Positions 8,943-18,693 of a stretch of DNA of 64,000 nt are shown here, piece by piece (position 1 is the first letter of the stretch; every line of letters begins with the position of its first letter). Source of the DNA: an uncultured Novosphingobium sp. (GTDB taxonomy: Bacteria > Pseudomonadota > Alphaproteobacteria > Sphingomonadales > Sphingomonadaceae). Under the pieces are notes generated by a model that ran no database searches, was not told the origin of the DNA, and was given only the letters and a program-made list of their open reading frames with translations. The DNA lies in the NCBI GenBank assembly GCA_946886075.1, contig CAMPHR010000015.1, positions 10,992 through 74,991 of the forward strand, given 5' to 3'. Both the position numbers and the translations under genes were made by a program.

Positions 8943-10277
8943 CTAGCCGGGGACGACTTCTTCCATATCGGGCGTCGGCGGCAATGCTTCGCCCGCCATG
9001 GCGGCGGCGAATCGCTCCCGGTCGAGCCCCTTTTCCCATGCCGACACGACCACCGTCGCCACGGCATTGCCGATGAAGTTGGTAAGGCTGCGGCATTCGC
9101 TCATGAACCGGTCCACGCCCAGGATCAGGGTCATGCCCGCGACCGGCACGGATGGCACGATCGACAGGGTCGCAGCGAGCGTAATGAAGCCCGCGCCCGT
9201 GACCCCTGCCGCACCCTTGCTGGACAGCATGGCGACGAGCAGGAGCAGGATCTGGTCACCGATGCTCAAATCGACATTGGTCGCCTGGGCGATGAACAGC
9301 GCCGCCAGAGTCATGTAGATATTCGTTCCGTCAAGGTTGAAGCTGTACCCCGTCGGCACGACCAGCCCGACGACCGACTTGCGGCACCCCGCCCGCTCCA
9401 TCTTCTCGATCAGGCTGGGCAGCGCGGCTTCGGATGACGAGGTGCCAAGGACGAGCAGCAGCTCCGCCTTCAAATAGCGGATCAGGTGAAGAATATTGAA
9501 GCCGATCAGCTTCGCCACAAGGCCGAGCACCACCAGCACGAACAGCAGCGAGGTGAGATAAAAGGTCGCGACCAGCTCTGCCAGGTTCGCGAGCGCGCCC
9601 ACGCCATATTTGCCGATGGTGAACGCCATGGCGCCAAGCGCGCCGATGGGGGCCGCCTTCATCAGGATCGAAACGAGCTTGAAAATGGCGTGGCTGGCGG
9701 AGTCGAGCACCTGCATCAGCGGTTCCGCCTTCTCGCCGATCAGGGTCAAAGCGACGCCGAACAGAATGGCGACGAACAGCACCTGAAGAATGTTGTGGCC
9801 ATCCGCGACCGCCGAGATCAGCGTGCCCGGAATGATGTCCATCAGGAAGCCGGTGAGCGTCCGGTCATGCGCCTGCTGCTGATATTCCGCGACCTTCCCC
9901 GCATCCAGCGTCGCCGGATCGATATTGAGCCCAGCGCCCGGATGCACGACATTGGCGACGATCAGTCCGACGATCAGCGCCAGGGTGGAAAAGGTGAGGA
10001 AGTAAGCAAAGGCCTTCGCCGCCACCCGCCCGATCGCGCCCAACTCCTTCATGCCCGCGATGCCGGTGACGATGGTGAGGAAGATGACAGGCGCGATGAT
10101 CATCTTCACCAGCTTGATGAAGGCATCGCCAAGCGGCTGGAGCGCTACGCCCGTCTGCGGGAAGAAGTGACCGATGAGGACGCCGACGGCGATCGCCGCC
10201 AGCACCTGCACGTAAAGCTGCCGGTAAAAAGGCAGCGCCGCGACGGCTTCGCCCGCTGCATTATGCATATCCTTCAT
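8943..10277 (-). CDS. dctA: C4-dicarboxylate/H+ (or Na+) symporter DctA
   Basis: This 444-residue inner-membrane protein of the DAACS family imports succinate, fumarate and malate. The signature [21 protein letters not shown] and the serine-rich hairpin [12 protein letters not shown] are present, as is [20 protein letters not shown] sequence ([15 protein letters not shown]). Length and segment order fit the family. It is monocistronic. The 171 bp upstream of it hold no gene. No dctB/dctD pair is adjacent, so its control is not visible. Confidence 0.92.
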   Translation of the reverse strand: MKDMHNAAGEAVAALPFYRQLYVQVLAAIAVGVLIGHFFPQTGVALQPLGDAFIKLVKMIIAPVIFLTIVTGIAGMKELGAIGRVAAKAFAYFLTFSTLALIVGLIVANVVHPGAGLNIDPATLDAGKVAEYQQQAHDRTLTGFLMDIIPGTLISAVADGHNILQVLFVAILFGVALTLIGEKAEPLMQVLDSASHAIFKLVSILMKAAPIGALGAMAFTIGKYGVGALANLAELVATFYLTSLLFVLVVLGLVAKLIGFNILHLIRYLKAELLLVLGTSSSEAALPSLIEKMERAGCRKSVVGLVVPTGYSFNLDGTNIYMTLAALFIAQATNVDLSIGDQILLLLVAMLSSKGAAGVTGAGFITLAATLSIVPSVPVAGMTLILGVDRFMSECRSLTNFIGNAVATVVVSAWEKGLDRERFAAAMAGEALPPTPDMEEVVPG

Positions 10278-10448
10278 GCCGACGGCGTCCCCTGTTTAGC
10301 GGCAGCATATGACGCCCACGCCCTCTGTCCAGAGAATTAGCAGTAGCGATTCCGCACCCGTGTTTGCCATCATCAGCGCAGTTCCGTGGTGTGTAGCGCA
10401 GGAGTAAGGCATTGTAGACACCGCTGGCGTCCAACTGCGGTCGGCCGG

Positions 10449-11135
10449 TCAAGCCTGAGGTTCAGTCAGTCGGGGGGCGGGACGATGCTTCTCTGCAGTT
10501 TCAGAGTGCAACACGCTCGCCAACAGATCGACGGCTACCGCGAGCCGCTCATCGAGCAACGCTAGCAAATGTGTCCAGCCGAGCATCTCGGTAAGTTCGC
10601 CAGGTCCATCGGATATTCCGCGTAGGCCGATTAGCGGGACAGCAAAGCGCTGGCAGGCTCGGGCGATGGCGAAAGTTTCCATGTCGACCATTTCGGCGTC
10701 TATCTGCGCGTACTCCTCGCCGCCGACGATGTTGGCGCCGGTTGATAGACGCGCAGTGGGGATGTTGAGAGGTGTGTGTAGCGGTAGGTTGACGGGGTGA
10801 TCGAGGAAGGGCGTCACGCCCTTTGCAAAGCCTAGTCGGGTAGCGTCCATGTCGCGCCAGGACACGCTGGCGACCTGATAGACTTCGCCCAAATTGCAGA
10901 CACGCGACCCGGCGGAGCCGAGTGCCACCGCGAGGTCGGGCAGTGCGTCATGCTGCTGAAGCTGCTGGAGCGCCATTGTCGTTGAAATGGCGGCTTCGAC
11001 AGGGCCGACGCCGGTCATCAGCGGTGTGAAGCGGGAACGCAGATGCGCGCCATATTCGTCTTCGATCGCCATGATGAAGAGGATGCGTTTTCCGGCGATT
11101 GTTTCGCATTTTGGCGGGGCTGGGGAAAAATGCAT
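10449..11135 (-). CDS. Nucleoside phosphorylase-I family protein, MTA/SAH nucleosidase-like
   Basis: The 228-residue protein shows the phosphorylase-I layout: LFIMAIEDEYGAHL near the N-terminus, MTGVGPVEAA, ALGSAGS, and the substrate block AEMVDMETFAIARAC with the family Met-Glu pair, then GISDGPGE. It resembles 5'-methylthioadenosine/S-adenosylhomocysteine nucleosidases, which release adenine. It starts 11 bases after apt, whose product recycles adenine to AMP, so a joint adenine-salvage operon is a sensible inference. The exact substrate is not proven by sequence. Confidence 0.75.
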   Translation of the reverse strand: MHFSPAPPKCETIAGKRILFIMAIEDEYGAHLRSRFTPLMTGVGPVEAAISTTMALQQLQQHDALPDLAVALGSAGSRVCNLGEVYQVASVSWRDMDATRLGFAKGVTPFLDHPVNLPLHTPLNIPTARLSTGANIVGGEEYAQIDAEMVDMETFAIARACQRFAVPLIGLRGISDGPGELTEMLGWTHLLALLDERLAVAVDLLASVLHSETAEKHRPAPRLTEPQA

Positions 11136-11146
11136 GAGGGAAACCG

Positions 11147-11683
11147 TTAATTGCCGGGGAATTTGAGGAGGGCGGCAGTGGCGATGCCGTCGGCTTCGAG
11201 GGCGGTGCGGCCGCCGAGGTCGGGGAGATCGATGGCGAAGAGGGCGAGGAGCAAGGTGGCGCCTTGTTCGCGAAGGAGTTGGGCGGCGGCGAGAGCTGTG
11301 CCGCCGGTGGCGATGAGGTCATCGACCAGCAGGACCCGGGCGCCCTGCCCTATCTGTCCTTCATGCAATTCGAGGCGGTCGGTGCCATATTCGAGCACAT
11401 AGTCTATGCCGACGGTTTTGCCCGGCAGCTTGCCCGGCTTGCGGATGGGCACGAAGCCGAGGCCGAGCGCATGGGCGAGCGCCGCGCCGAGCACGAAGCC
11501 GCGCGCCTCGATCCCGACGACGATGTCGGCGTCTAACGGGCGGGCGACCGCAGCCAGCCCGCCGACGAGCGCGGAGAAGCCTTGAGCATCCGCCAGCAGC
11601 GTCGTGATGTCGCGGAAAAGGATACCGGGCTTTGGAAAGTCGGGAATGGTCCGGACCAGCGCGGCGAGTTCATCTAGGTCCAT
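11147..11683 (-). CDS. apt: Adenine phosphoribosyltransferase
   Basis: The 178-residue enzyme converts adenine and PRPP to AMP. The N-terminal block RTIPDFPKPGILFRDITTLL and the PRPP loop VLLVDDLIATGGTA are diagnostic. The ATG at 11683 follows GGGAG and gives normal length. The frame continues upstream to 11758, but that would translate through a terminator hairpin. It is first in a two-gene operon with the nucleosidase-like gene. Its start lies only ~15 bases after the petABC terminator, which is odd (see findings). Confidence 0.92.
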   Translation of the reverse strand: MDLDELAALVRTIPDFPKPGILFRDITTLLADAQGFSALVGGLAAVARPLDADIVVGIEARGFVLGAALAHALGLGFVPIRKPGKLPGKTVGIDYVLEYGTDRLELHEGQIGQGARVLLVDDLIATGGTALAAAQLLREQGATLLLALFAIDLPDLGGRTALEADGIATAALLKFPGN

Positions 11684-11697
11684 AGGAGCTCCCAATG

Positions 11698-11737
11698 AAA
11701 AAAGGGGCGCGGTGTCATCGTGACGCCGCGCCCCTTT
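11698..11737 (-). terminator. Rho-independent terminator of petABC, directly before apt
   Basis: On the minus strand CCGCGCCCC/GGGGCGCGG form a 9-bp stem (11704-11712 with 11726-11734), extended by A/T pairs and followed by six Ts (11698-11703). Strong stem plus T-run after the petC stop. Confidence 0.8.
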
Positions 11738-11765
11738 CCTATTCATTCCCTTGGCCAAGCGCCGA

Positions 11766-12617
11766 TCAGGCAGCGGCCTTCTTCTTGTCGGCCCAGATAT
11801 TCTGGTAGGACATGTAGGCCAGCGCCGTTGCGATCAGCAGGAAGACGATGGTCGCCAGACCCGCACGGCGGCGGTTCTCAAGCTTCGGTTCCGCCGTCCA
11901 GGTGAGGAACGCCGCGACGTCCTTTGCCATCTGGTCAACGCTCGCCTTGGTACCGTCACCATAGGTCACCTGACCATCAGCCGTCAGCGGCGGCGCCATG
12001 GCAAGGTTCAGGTTGGCGAAATAGGGGTTGTAGTGCAGGCCTTCCGGCGTCTTGGCATCCGGGAAGTGCTTGAGCAGTTCAGCCGGTTGCTTCTGATAGC
12101 CAGTGATCAGCGAGTAGACATAGGCCGAGCCATCGTGGCGCGCCTTGGTCATGAGCGAGAGATCCGGCGGGATCGCATTGTTGTTCGCCGCAGCCGCCGC
12201 GACATTATTCGCGAAGGGCTTGGGGAAATAGTCAGCCGGAACGGGTTCACGCGTCGACATCTCACCCGTCTTGGGATCGACGTCAGGCGTCTTGATCGCC
12301 CACTGCTTGGCAATGGCCTTAATTTCCGGCTCGTTATAGCCGATGCCCGCAAGGTCGCGGAACGCCACGAACTTCAGGCTGTGGCAGGCCGAGCAAACTT
12401 CCTTGTAGACCTGGAAGCCGCGCTGCAGCTGGGCCTGGTCGAACTTGCCGAGCGGGCCGTTGAACGAGAAATCCACATGCTTGGGATGCTTGTGAAATTC
12501 ATGCTCCACCGTCTTGGCGGGCGGTTCGGTGACATAAGCCACCGCGCCCACCAGGAAGGATATCAGCAGCCAGCCAGCAAAGAAGAGGCCGACGAGAAAT
12601 GCGCCGATGCGAACCAT
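11766..12617 (-). CDS. petC: Ubiquinol-cytochrome c reductase, cytochrome c1 subunit
   Basis: The 283-residue protein is the c-type haem subunit of complex III. An N-terminal hydrophobic segment (LVGLFFAGWLLISFLVGAVAY) exports it, and haem attaches at CSACH in VYKEVCSACHSLKF. The axial Met is probably in the NLAMAPPL region. A C-terminal anchor (ATIVFLLIATALAYMSYQNI) is followed by Lys residues. It passes electrons from the Rieske protein to soluble cytochrome c. It is last in petABC, 17 bases after petB, and is followed by a strong terminator. Confidence 0.95.
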   Translation of the reverse strand: MVRIGAFLVGLFFAGWLLISFLVGAVAYVTEPPAKTVEHEFHKHPKHVDFSFNGPLGKFDQAQLQRGFQVYKEVCSACHSLKFVAFRDLAGIGYNEPEIKAIAKQWAIKTPDVDPKTGEMSTREPVPADYFPKPFANNVAAAAANNNAIPPDLSLMTKARHDGSAYVYSLITGYQKQPAELLKHFPDAKTPEGLHYNPYFANLNLAMAPPLTADGQVTYGDGTKASVDQMAKDVAAFLTWTAEPKLENRRRAGLATIVFLLIATALAYMSYQNIWADKKKAAA

Positions 12618-12634
12618 GTTGATCTTGTCCCCTC

Positions 12635-13954
12635 TTAGCCGGCGTTCGACGGCTGCGGATCTGCGCCCATGCCGGGTAGCGCGTCCTGTTCGCCCTTGAT
12701 GTTATGACGGTTGAGCACCGATTCCGTGATCGAGCCCGGCAGCGGCAGCGGCCGTTCAAAGCGCGAGATCAGCGGCAGGATGATCAGGAAGTGAGCGAAA
12801 TAATAAGCGCCCGCAATCTGGGAGATCATCACATAGGGTTCTTCCGCCGGAGCACCGCCGCAATAGCCCAGGATCAGCACGTCGATGATCAGGATCCAGA
12901 AGAACTTCCGGAAGGTCGGGCGATAGTTGCCCGAACGCACTGGCGAGGTATCCAACCAGGGCAGGAAGAAGAGCATCAGGATCGCGGCGAACATCGCCAA
13001 CACGCCCAGCAGCTTCGCGGGGACGAAGAAGAAGTCCACGGTGAAGGCGCGCAGGATCGCGTAGAAGGGCCAGAAATACCATTCAGGAACGATGTGCGCA
13101 GGCGTCGAAAGCGGGTTCGCTTCGATATAGTTGTCCGGGTGGCCGAGATAATTCGGCGCGAAGAACAGCAGGATCGAGAAGAGGATCAGGAATACGCCGA
13201 CCCCGAACCCGTCCTTAGCCGTGTAGTAAGGATGGAAAGGCACGGTGTCCTGCGGACCCTTCACTTCCACGCCGGTCGGGTTCGACGAACCCGGAATGTG
13301 CAGCGCCCAGATGTGCAGGATGATGACACCCGCGATCACGAACGGCAGCAGGAAGTGCAGCGAGAAGAAGCGGTTGAGCGACGCATTGCCAGGAGCAAAG
13401 CCGCCGAGCAGCCAGGTCTGGATCGGCTCACCCACGACCGGGATCGCGCCGAACAGGCCGGTGATCACCTTCGCACCCCAATAGGACATCTGCCCCCAGG
13501 GAAGCACATAGCCCATGAAGGCGGTCGCCATCATGAGGAGGAAGATGACGAGGCCAAGCAGCCAGACCATTTCACGAGGCGCCTTGTAGGAACCGTAGAA
13601 AAGGCCGCGGAAGATGTGGAGATAGACGACGATGAAGAAGAAGCTGGCGCCGTTGGCATGCGCATAGCGCATCAGCCAGCCCGCATTCACGTCGCGCATC
13701 GTCTGTTCAACGGTGCCGAAAGCGACCAGCGTGTTCGCGCCATAGTGCATGGCCATGATCACGCCGGTGACGATCTGGATCACCAGCGCGAGGCCAGCGA
13801 GAACACCGAAGTTCCAGAAATAATTGAGGTTGCGCGGGACCGGATAACCGGCGCCGATCGCATTGTAGACGAGGCGCGGAAGCGGCAGCTTCTCGTCGAT
13901 CCACTGCATCGCGGGATGCTTGGGAGTATAATGCTCAGCCCAGGGAAAGCTCAT
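12635..13954 (-). CDS. petB: Ubiquinol-cytochrome c reductase, cytochrome b subunit
   Basis: The 439-residue membrane protein binds the two b haems and forms the quinone sites of complex III. The paired haem-ligand helices are recognisable, with His in the block VIMAMHYGA, His in [13 protein letters not shown] and [10 protein letters not shown], and His in [24 protein letters not shown]. The Qo-site PEWY motif is present ([17 protein letters not shown]). About eight membrane spans are present. It sits between the Rieske and cytochrome c1 genes with 11- and 17-base gaps. Confidence 0.96.
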   Translation of the reverse strand: MSFPWAEHYTPKHPAMQWIDEKLPLPRLVYNAIGAGYPVPRNLNYFWNFGVLAGLALVIQIVTGVIMAMHYGANTLVAFGTVEQTMRDVNAGWLMRYAHANGASFFFIVVYLHIFRGLFYGSYKAPREMVWLLGLVIFLLMMATAFMGYVLPWGQMSYWGAKVITGLFGAIPVVGEPIQTWLLGGFAPGNASLNRFFSLHFLLPFVIAGVIILHIWALHIPGSSNPTGVEVKGPQDTVPFHPYYTAKDGFGVGVFLILFSILLFFAPNYLGHPDNYIEANPLSTPAHIVPEWYFWPFYAILRAFTVDFFFVPAKLLGVLAMFAAILMLFFLPWLDTSPVRSGNYRPTFRKFFWILIIDVLILGYCGGAPAEEPYVMISQIAGAYYFAHFLIILPLISRFERPLPLPGSITESVLNRHNIKGEQDALPGMGADPQPSNAG

Positions 13955-13965
13955 GGTTTCTTACC

Positions 13966-14532
13966 TCAGCCTACGAGAATGGCGGTGTCGGAAGTGAAGG
14001 CGAACTTCGGAACTTCCAGGTTCTTGGGCGCGGGACCCTTACGAATGCGGGCCGCCGTGTCGTAGGACGAACCGTGGCAGGGGCAGAAATAGCCGCCAAA
14101 TTCACCCTTATTCTCACCCTCGCCAGCGCCCAGCGGCACGCAGCCCAGATGGGTGCACACGCCCATGGTGACGAGCCACTGCTTCTTGCCATCGACGGTG
14201 CGTTCTTCCAGCGTCTGCGGATCGCGCAGGCCGGAAACGTCGACCTTGTCGGCTTCAGCGATTTCCTTGTCCGTCAGGTGACGCACGAAAAGCGGCTGCG
14301 ATCGGAACGTCGTCTTGATCGCCTGACCCGGCTGGATCGACGAAATATCGACTTCGGTCGATGCCAGAGCCAGCACGTCCGCGCTGGGATTCATCTGATC
14401 GACGAGCGGAATGACGACGGCGACAGCCCCGACCCCCGCGAAGCTTACTGCGGCGATATTGATGAAGTCGCGACGACGCACTCCACCTTCGCCGGATAGA
14501 CCTTGGCTGTCCGTATGTTCAACGCTCGCCAT
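13966..14532 (-). CDS. petA: Ubiquinol-cytochrome c reductase, Rieske iron-sulfur subunit
   Basis: The 188-residue protein carries the 2Fe-2S cluster in CTHLGC and CPCHGS, the two Cys-His pairs of Rieske proteins. The N-terminus GGVRRRDFINIAAVSFAGVG is a twin-arginine signal-anchor, as expected for folded Rieske export. I chose the ATG at 14532, preceded by GAGG; an upstream start would add 14 residues without a good site. It leads petABC and diverges from trmL across ~210 bp in which I see no gene. Confidence 0.95.
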   Translation of the reverse strand: MASVEHTDSQGLSGEGGVRRRDFINIAAVSFAGVGAVAVVIPLVDQMNPSADVLALASTEVDISSIQPGQAIKTTFRSQPLFVRHLTDKEIAEADKVDVSGLRDPQTLEERTVDGKKQWLVTMGVCTHLGCVPLGAGEGENKGEFGGYFCPCHGSSYDTAARIRKGPAPKNLEVPKFAFTSDTAILVG

Positions 14533-14742
14533 GCACCTCAACCCTTGCAAAGACGTCCCTGTTACCCGCCACATTGCCGTTGCCGACCCTGATTATCGGA
14601 GAAGCCACGGCGCCCACGGAATATGGGCCCCGCCTTTCCCCCTGGCGTGGTTCGGGGGCCTGATAGACCCACTGTAGCTTCTTTGCCAACAGCAAACTGG
14701 CCATGGCTATGACAATTTGCCCTGCTGCTTTATGCGCGGGCC

Positions 14743-15201
14743 ATGCGTATCGCTCTTTACCAACCCGAGATTGCGGGGAATGTCGGCGCCATATTGCGCC
14801 TTGCCGCCTGTTTTTCAGTGCCCGTGGACATCATCATGCCGATGGGATTCGCCTTTTCCGACGCCAAGCTGAAGCGCGCCGCGATGGATTATGGCGCTTC
14901 GGCGGAGGTGACTCGCCACGCGAATTTCGACGCATTCGATGAGGTCCGGCGCAGCGAAGGCCGCCGTCTGGTGCTGATGAGCAGCCATGCTTCACAGCCT
15001 CTTCCCGAGGTGCGTTTCGAAAGCAATGACGTGTTGCTGATGGGGTCGGAAAGCGCGGGCGTGCCGGACGCCGTCCGCGACATGGCTGACTTGCGCGTGC
15101 GAATCCCGATGGCGGCAGGATTCCGGTCCTTGAATATCGCCGTTTCCACGGGCATCGCGGTTGCCGAGGCCCTTCGCCAGACTGGCCAATTCCCCCAATG
15201 A
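14743..15201 (+). CDS. trmL: tRNA (cytidine/uridine-34-2'-O)-methyltransferase
   Basis: The 152-residue SPOUT methyltransferase should 2'-O-methylate the wobble base of tRNA-Leu. The N-terminus RIALYQPEIAGNVGAILRL, the block VLLMGSESAGVPDAV, and the C-terminal knot RIPMAAGFRSLNIAVSTGIA are all characteristic, and the length is normal. Its stop overlaps the hemF start by four bases, so the two are co-transcribed. Confidence 0.93.
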   Translation: MRIALYQPEIAGNVGAILRLAACFSVPVDIIMPMGFAFSDAKLKRAAMDYGASAEVTRHANFDAFDEVRRSEGRRLVLMSSHASQPLPEVRFESNDVLLMGSESAGVPDAVRDMADLRVRIPMAAGFRSLNIAVSTGIAVAEALRQTGQFPQ

Positions 15202-16079
15202 TCGAGACCAGCCCGATGACATTGCACCTCAATTCCCAGCAGCAGGCCGCCCGTCACTGGTTCGAATCGCTGCGCGACCGCATCTGCGCGGAGTTCGAGG
15301 CGATCGAGCGCGAAGCGGGGAGCGATGCCTCCTTTGTCTACACCCCCTGGGATCGCGAGGCGCCGGGACTGGTCCCTGGCGAAGGCGGCGGCGGCGTGCG
15401 CGGCGTGATGAAGGGCAAGATCTTCGAAAAGGTCGGGGTGAATGTCTCCACCGTCTCGGGCGAGTTCGCGCCGGATTTTGCCAAGACCATTCACGGCGCG
15501 GGCGACAATCCGGCCTTCTTTGCGACCGGGATCAGCCTGGTCGCGCACATGGCCAACCCGCATGTGCCAGCCGTGCATATGAACACGCGCTACCTGATTA
15601 CGTCGAAGAGCTGGTTCGGTGGCGGCGCGGACCTTAACCCTCCCCTGCCCCGGGACGAGGATACGGCGAGCTTCCATGCGGCCTTCAAGGACGCGTGCGA
15701 CGCGCATGATGCAGACTATTATCCGCGCTTCAAGGCGTGGGCCGACGAGTATTTCTTCATCCCGCACCGTGGGGTTCATCGCGGCGTTGGCGGCATCTTC
15801 TACGATCATCTGGAATGTGAGGACGATGCCGGGTTTGAGGCGAATTTCGCCTTTACCCGATCGGTGGGCGAGGCGTTTCTGAAGGCGTTTCCGCCGATCG
15901 TGCGGCGTAGGATGGGCGAAAGCTGGAGCGAGCAGGATTACGCCAGGATGCTGGAATGGCGCGGGCGCTATGCCGAGTTCAACCTGGTGCATGACCGGGG
16001 GACGCTGTTTGGGCTGAAGACCGGGGGCAATGTCGATGCCATTTTGATGAGCTTGCCGCCGATGGCGAGCTGGAGCTGA
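15198..16079 (+). CDS. hemF: Oxygen-dependent coproporphyrinogen III oxidase
   Basis: The 293-residue enzyme converts coproporphyrinogen III to protoporphyrinogen IX in haem synthesis, using oxygen. The signatures VPAVHMNTRYL, WFGGGADLNPPLP and HRGVGGIFYDHL are present, and the C-terminal GRYAEFNLVHDRGTLFGLKT is canonical. The start at 15198 overlaps trmL; an ATG at 15216 is a possible alternative. Haem supply fits with the neighbouring complex III genes, though the operons are divergent. Confidence 0.95.
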   Translation: MIETSPMTLHLNSQQQAARHWFESLRDRICAEFEAIEREAGSDASFVYTPWDREAPGLVPGEGGGGVRGVMKGKIFEKVGVNVSTVSGEFAPDFAKTIHGAGDNPAFFATGISLVAHMANPHVPAVHMNTRYLITSKSWFGGGADLNPPLPRDEDTASFHAAFKDACDAHDADYYPRFKAWADEYFFIPHRGVHRGVGGIFYDHLECEDDAGFEANFAFTRSVGEAFLKAFPPIVRRRMGESWSEQDYARMLEWRGRYAEFNLVHDRGTLFGLKTGGNVDAILMSLPPMASWS

Positions 16080-16085
16080 CGCGCC

Positions 16086-16685
16086 ATGTCCCTGACGCCG
16101 GTCGCCAATGACCAGATTGCGACGATCGTCACCTATCTGGAGATGGTGAAGCGTCCCCGGCCAGCGCCTATTCCGCCTGCTCCGTTAAGGTTGGTGCCTT
16201 GGAAGGCGCCCGCGCCGGACGCCTATCGCGCGCTGTTCCGGCGGGTGGGGGAGCCGTGGCTCTGGTTCTCGCGCCTCGTCATGAGCGATGCGGAGCTAAC
16301 GGCGATCATCCACGATCCGGCGGTGCAGATCTTTGCGATCACCGATCCGCGGGGCGTGGAGGTGGGATTGCTGGAGCTGGATTTCCGGGCGCTGCCGGAC
16401 TGCGAGTTGAGCTTCCTTGGCCTTGTGCCGGAGCTGACGGGTAAGGGTTTCGGGGCGTGGCTGATTGCGCAGGCGAAGTCGCTGGCCTGGCGCAAGGAGG
16501 TGAGCCGCTTCTGGGTGCATAGCTGCACCTTGGATAGTCCGCGGGCGCTTGGCTTCTACCAGCGAGCGGGATTCGTGCCGTACAAGCGGGAGGTAGAGCT
16601 GTTCGCTGATCCTCGCCTTGCGGGATTGCTAAGCCCGGACGCGGCGCCGCATGTGCCGATGCTGGGTCAGCCCGCCTCCGCCTGA
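16086..16685 (+). CDS. GNAT-family N-acetyltransferase
   Basis: The 199-residue protein has a GNAT fold: the acetyl-CoA loop is around LGLVPELTGKGFGAWLI, and the C-terminal strand-helix SPRALGFYQRAGFVPYKRE is typical. The substrate is unknown. It follows hemF by 6 bases and is probably in the same transcript. Its 3' end overlaps by 19 bases, tail to tail, with the next gene on the other strand. Confidence 0.78.
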   Translation: MSLTPVANDQIATIVTYLEMVKRPRPAPIPPAPLRLVPWKAPAPDAYRALFRRVGEPWLWFSRLVMSDAELTAIIHDPAVQIFAITDPRGVEVGLLELDFRALPDCELSFLGLVPELTGKGFGAWLIAQAKSLAWRKEVSRFWVHSCTLDSPRALGFYQRAGFVPYKREVELFADPRLAGLLSPDAAPHVPMLGQPASA

Positions 16686-17455
16686 CGATAGAGGCGGGCG
16701 AGCATGACGAGCATGTAGACCTGCACCACGGTCGAGACGACAGCTGCCGCGACGCCGCCGACGAGGCGCGCGCCATCGGCTCCAGCGACGAGGCGGCCGA
16801 CCAGCCCGAATATGACTTGCGCTGCCGAACCGACGATGGCGGAGAGCAGCGTCAGCACCAGGATGAAGCCGAGCAGCCGCCAGAAATGGCCGCGCGTGAG
16901 CGCCCAGCTGTGGCGGAGCGAGGCCATGACGCCTTCATGGCCGTCGATCACCACCGGATTGAGCAGCAGCAGGCGGACGCTGGCGAAGAGCATGACAGCA
17001 CCGCCAGCGGTCACCAGCAACGCGGCGAGGGCTGCGGCGACGGGCTTTGCGACCATGGAGAAGGCGACGACGACGATCATGCCGACGATGGCTATGCCAA
17101 GCAGGACGCCGATCACGACGAGCGCGGTGCCGAGCAGCACGGGCAGGCGCGCAAAGCTCAGCCGCAGCGCTTCGCCGACGCTGATGCCGGGCCTTAACGC
17201 CAGGGCGAAGAGGGCGAGCGAGCCGAACCAGATGATGATGACGCCGATCAGGGTGGATAGCATGAAACTCACCGGAATGTCGGGCATGGCACCCTTGTCC
17301 ATGCGCCAGCTGGCGAGTTCGGGCGGCGTCATCTCCTGAAGGATGAGGCCCGGCAGCGCGACGAACAGCAGCGCGACCGGGAAGAGCAAGCTGCGTTCGC
17401 GCGCGACGAAGGCGACCGCTTCTTCCCATGCCTTGCCGATCGACATCGCCGTCAT
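16667..17455 (-). CDS. Polytopic membrane protein, GDPD-membrane-domain-like, unknown function
   Basis: The 262-residue protein has about six hydrophobic segments, for example [19 protein letters not shown] and [19 protein letters not shown], and a conserved-looking stretch [20 protein letters not shown]. This arrangement resembles the membrane domain found beside glycerophosphodiester phosphodiesterases, but no catalytic domain is attached. I chose the ATG at 17455 (purine-rich AAGGCGA upstream); the frame runs further back but into non-coding-like sequence. It diverges from lipB. The function is not known to me. Confidence 0.68.
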   Translation of the reverse strand: MTAMSIGKAWEEAVAFVARERSLLFPVALLFVALPGLILQEMTPPELASWRMDKGAMPDIPVSFMLSTLIGVIIIWFGSLALFALALRPGISVGEALRLSFARLPVLLGTALVVIGVLLGIAIVGMIVVVAFSMVAKPVAAALAALLVTAGGAVMLFASVRLLLLNPVVIDGHEGVMASLRHSWALTRGHFWRLLGFILVLTLLSAIVGSAAQVIFGLVGRLVAGADGARLVGGVAAAVVSTVVQVYMLVMLARLYRQAEAG

Positions 17456-17529
17456 ATCTTCGCCTTTACCCGTGCTCAAAAATCCGGGGGAGACTTGATC
17501 GCTCCCCTCGCGCAAGTCAAGGAAGTGCC

Positions 17530-18234
17530 ATGTCATCCTCCTCCCCTCCGCCTGCGATGGCCGAAGAGATCGAATGGCGCGTCGATTCGGCGATGGTCGA
17601 TTACCCGCGGGCACTTGCCGACATGGAGGCGCGGGCGGCGGCGATCTTTGAGGGAGAGGCAGGCGAGCGGGTGTGGCTGCTTGAGCATCCGCCACTTTAT
17701 ACGGCGGGGACGAGTGCCGATCCGGCAGAGCTGATCGACCCGCGCTTCCCGGTGCATGATGCCGGGCGCGGTGGGCGTTATACCTATCATGGGCCGGGGC
17801 AGCGGATCGGCTATCTCAACATCGACTTGGGCGAACGGGGCAAGGATGTGCGGAACTTCGTCCATCATCTGGAAGGATGGATGATCGATGCGCTCGCCGA
17901 CCTCGGCATCGCGGCGCGGCGGGCGGAGGGGCGGATCGGCATCTGGACCGATGACCTGAACGGGCGCGAGGCGAAGATCGGCGCGCTGGGCATAAGGGTG
18001 CGGCGATGGGTGACGCTGCATGGCTTTTCGATCAACCTGGACCCCGACCTGTCCCATTTTGGCGGCATCGTGCCGTGCGGCCTTGCGGACTATCCCGTCA
18101 CCAGCATCGCGGCATTGGGCAAGAACGCCTCCATGGCGGACCTGGACGCGACGTTGAAGGCACATTTCCCGGCGTTTCTCGGCCGGCTGCGGCGCTGTGG
18201 CGCGGGGGTTGAGCAATGCGGAACGGGCGGCTAG
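17530..18234 (+). CDS. lipB: Octanoyl-[acyl-carrier-protein]:protein octanoyltransferase
   Basis: The 234-residue enzyme moves octanoyl groups from ACP to lipoyl domains, the first step of lipoate synthesis. It shows [15 protein letters not shown], the [16 protein letters not shown] signature, the catalytic Lys in [19 protein letters not shown], and the catalytic Cys in [21 protein letters not shown] precedes the ATG at 17530. lipA is not adjacent. Confidence 0.95.
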   Translation: MSSSSPPPAMAEEIEWRVDSAMVDYPRALADMEARAAAIFEGEAGERVWLLEHPPLYTAGTSADPAELIDPRFPVHDAGRGGRYTYHGPGQRIGYLNIDLGERGKDVRNFVHHLEGWMIDALADLGIAARRAEGRIGIWTDDLNGREAKIGALGIRVRRWVTLHGFSINLDPDLSHFGGIVPCGLADYPVTSIAALGKNASMADLDATLKAHFPAFLGRLRRCGAGVEQCGTGG

Positions 18235-18290
18235 GGTCCGCGCCTACGCCGGGTGGGGGCCGCCGGGCATCATATGTTTGGGAGACCCGG

Positions 18291-18584
18291 ATGCGCTGCA
18301 AAGCGAGGATGATCTTTACTGCCCTGCTGCTGACCGGATGCACCGCGCTGGCGGCTTGCGGCAAGGACGACAAGACGGGGAACACGGTCCAGATGAAGGA
18401 TCTGGAGGTTGTCGACGGCACGACGACCGACGCCATGACCGACCTGGACGGCGTTCAGAGCGAAGCGCCGTCCGCGGCCCTGTCATCTGCGGCAAGCAAT
18501 AACAGCGCGGCCGCCGCGCCTGAGGCGTCGCCTGCTCCGGCCAATGGGGCGCAGGGCGAGGCCGAAGTGCTTTCGGATCAATAG
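18291..18584 (+). CDS. Small putative lipoprotein, unknown function
   Basis: The 97-residue product begins MRCKARMIFTALLLTGC, a lipoprotein-type signal; either LLLTGC or the later LAAC could be the lipobox. The mature part is acidic and low in complexity, rich in Ala, Ser, Asp and Glu, ending EVLSDQ. GGGAG lies upstream of the ATG at 18291. No family is recognised. About 110 bases without a gene follow. Confidence 0.6.
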   Translation: MRCKARMIFTALLLTGCTALAACGKDDKTGNTVQMKDLEVVDGTTTDAMTDLDGVQSEAPSAALSSAASNNSAAAAPEASPAPANGAQGEAEVLSDQ

Positions 18585-18693
18585 AAGGATCAAGGCGTTC
18601 AGGCGCAATACAGGCGCCGTCGGCAAGGCATAGGATAAGCAAAGCCCTGCCCGACCGTCATTTCAAGAAGCCGTCATCCATAAAGGGGAAGTC

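Noticed and set aside
11684..11758. Longer apt protein starting at 11758
   Set aside because: The extension would translate the terminator hairpin and lacks a family match. The ATG at 11683 gives the normal Apt length.
14533..14742. tRNA or small RNA in the petA-trmL gap
   Set aside because: I could fold no cloverleaf and found no T-loop consensus; nothing beyond promoter-like sequence is supported.
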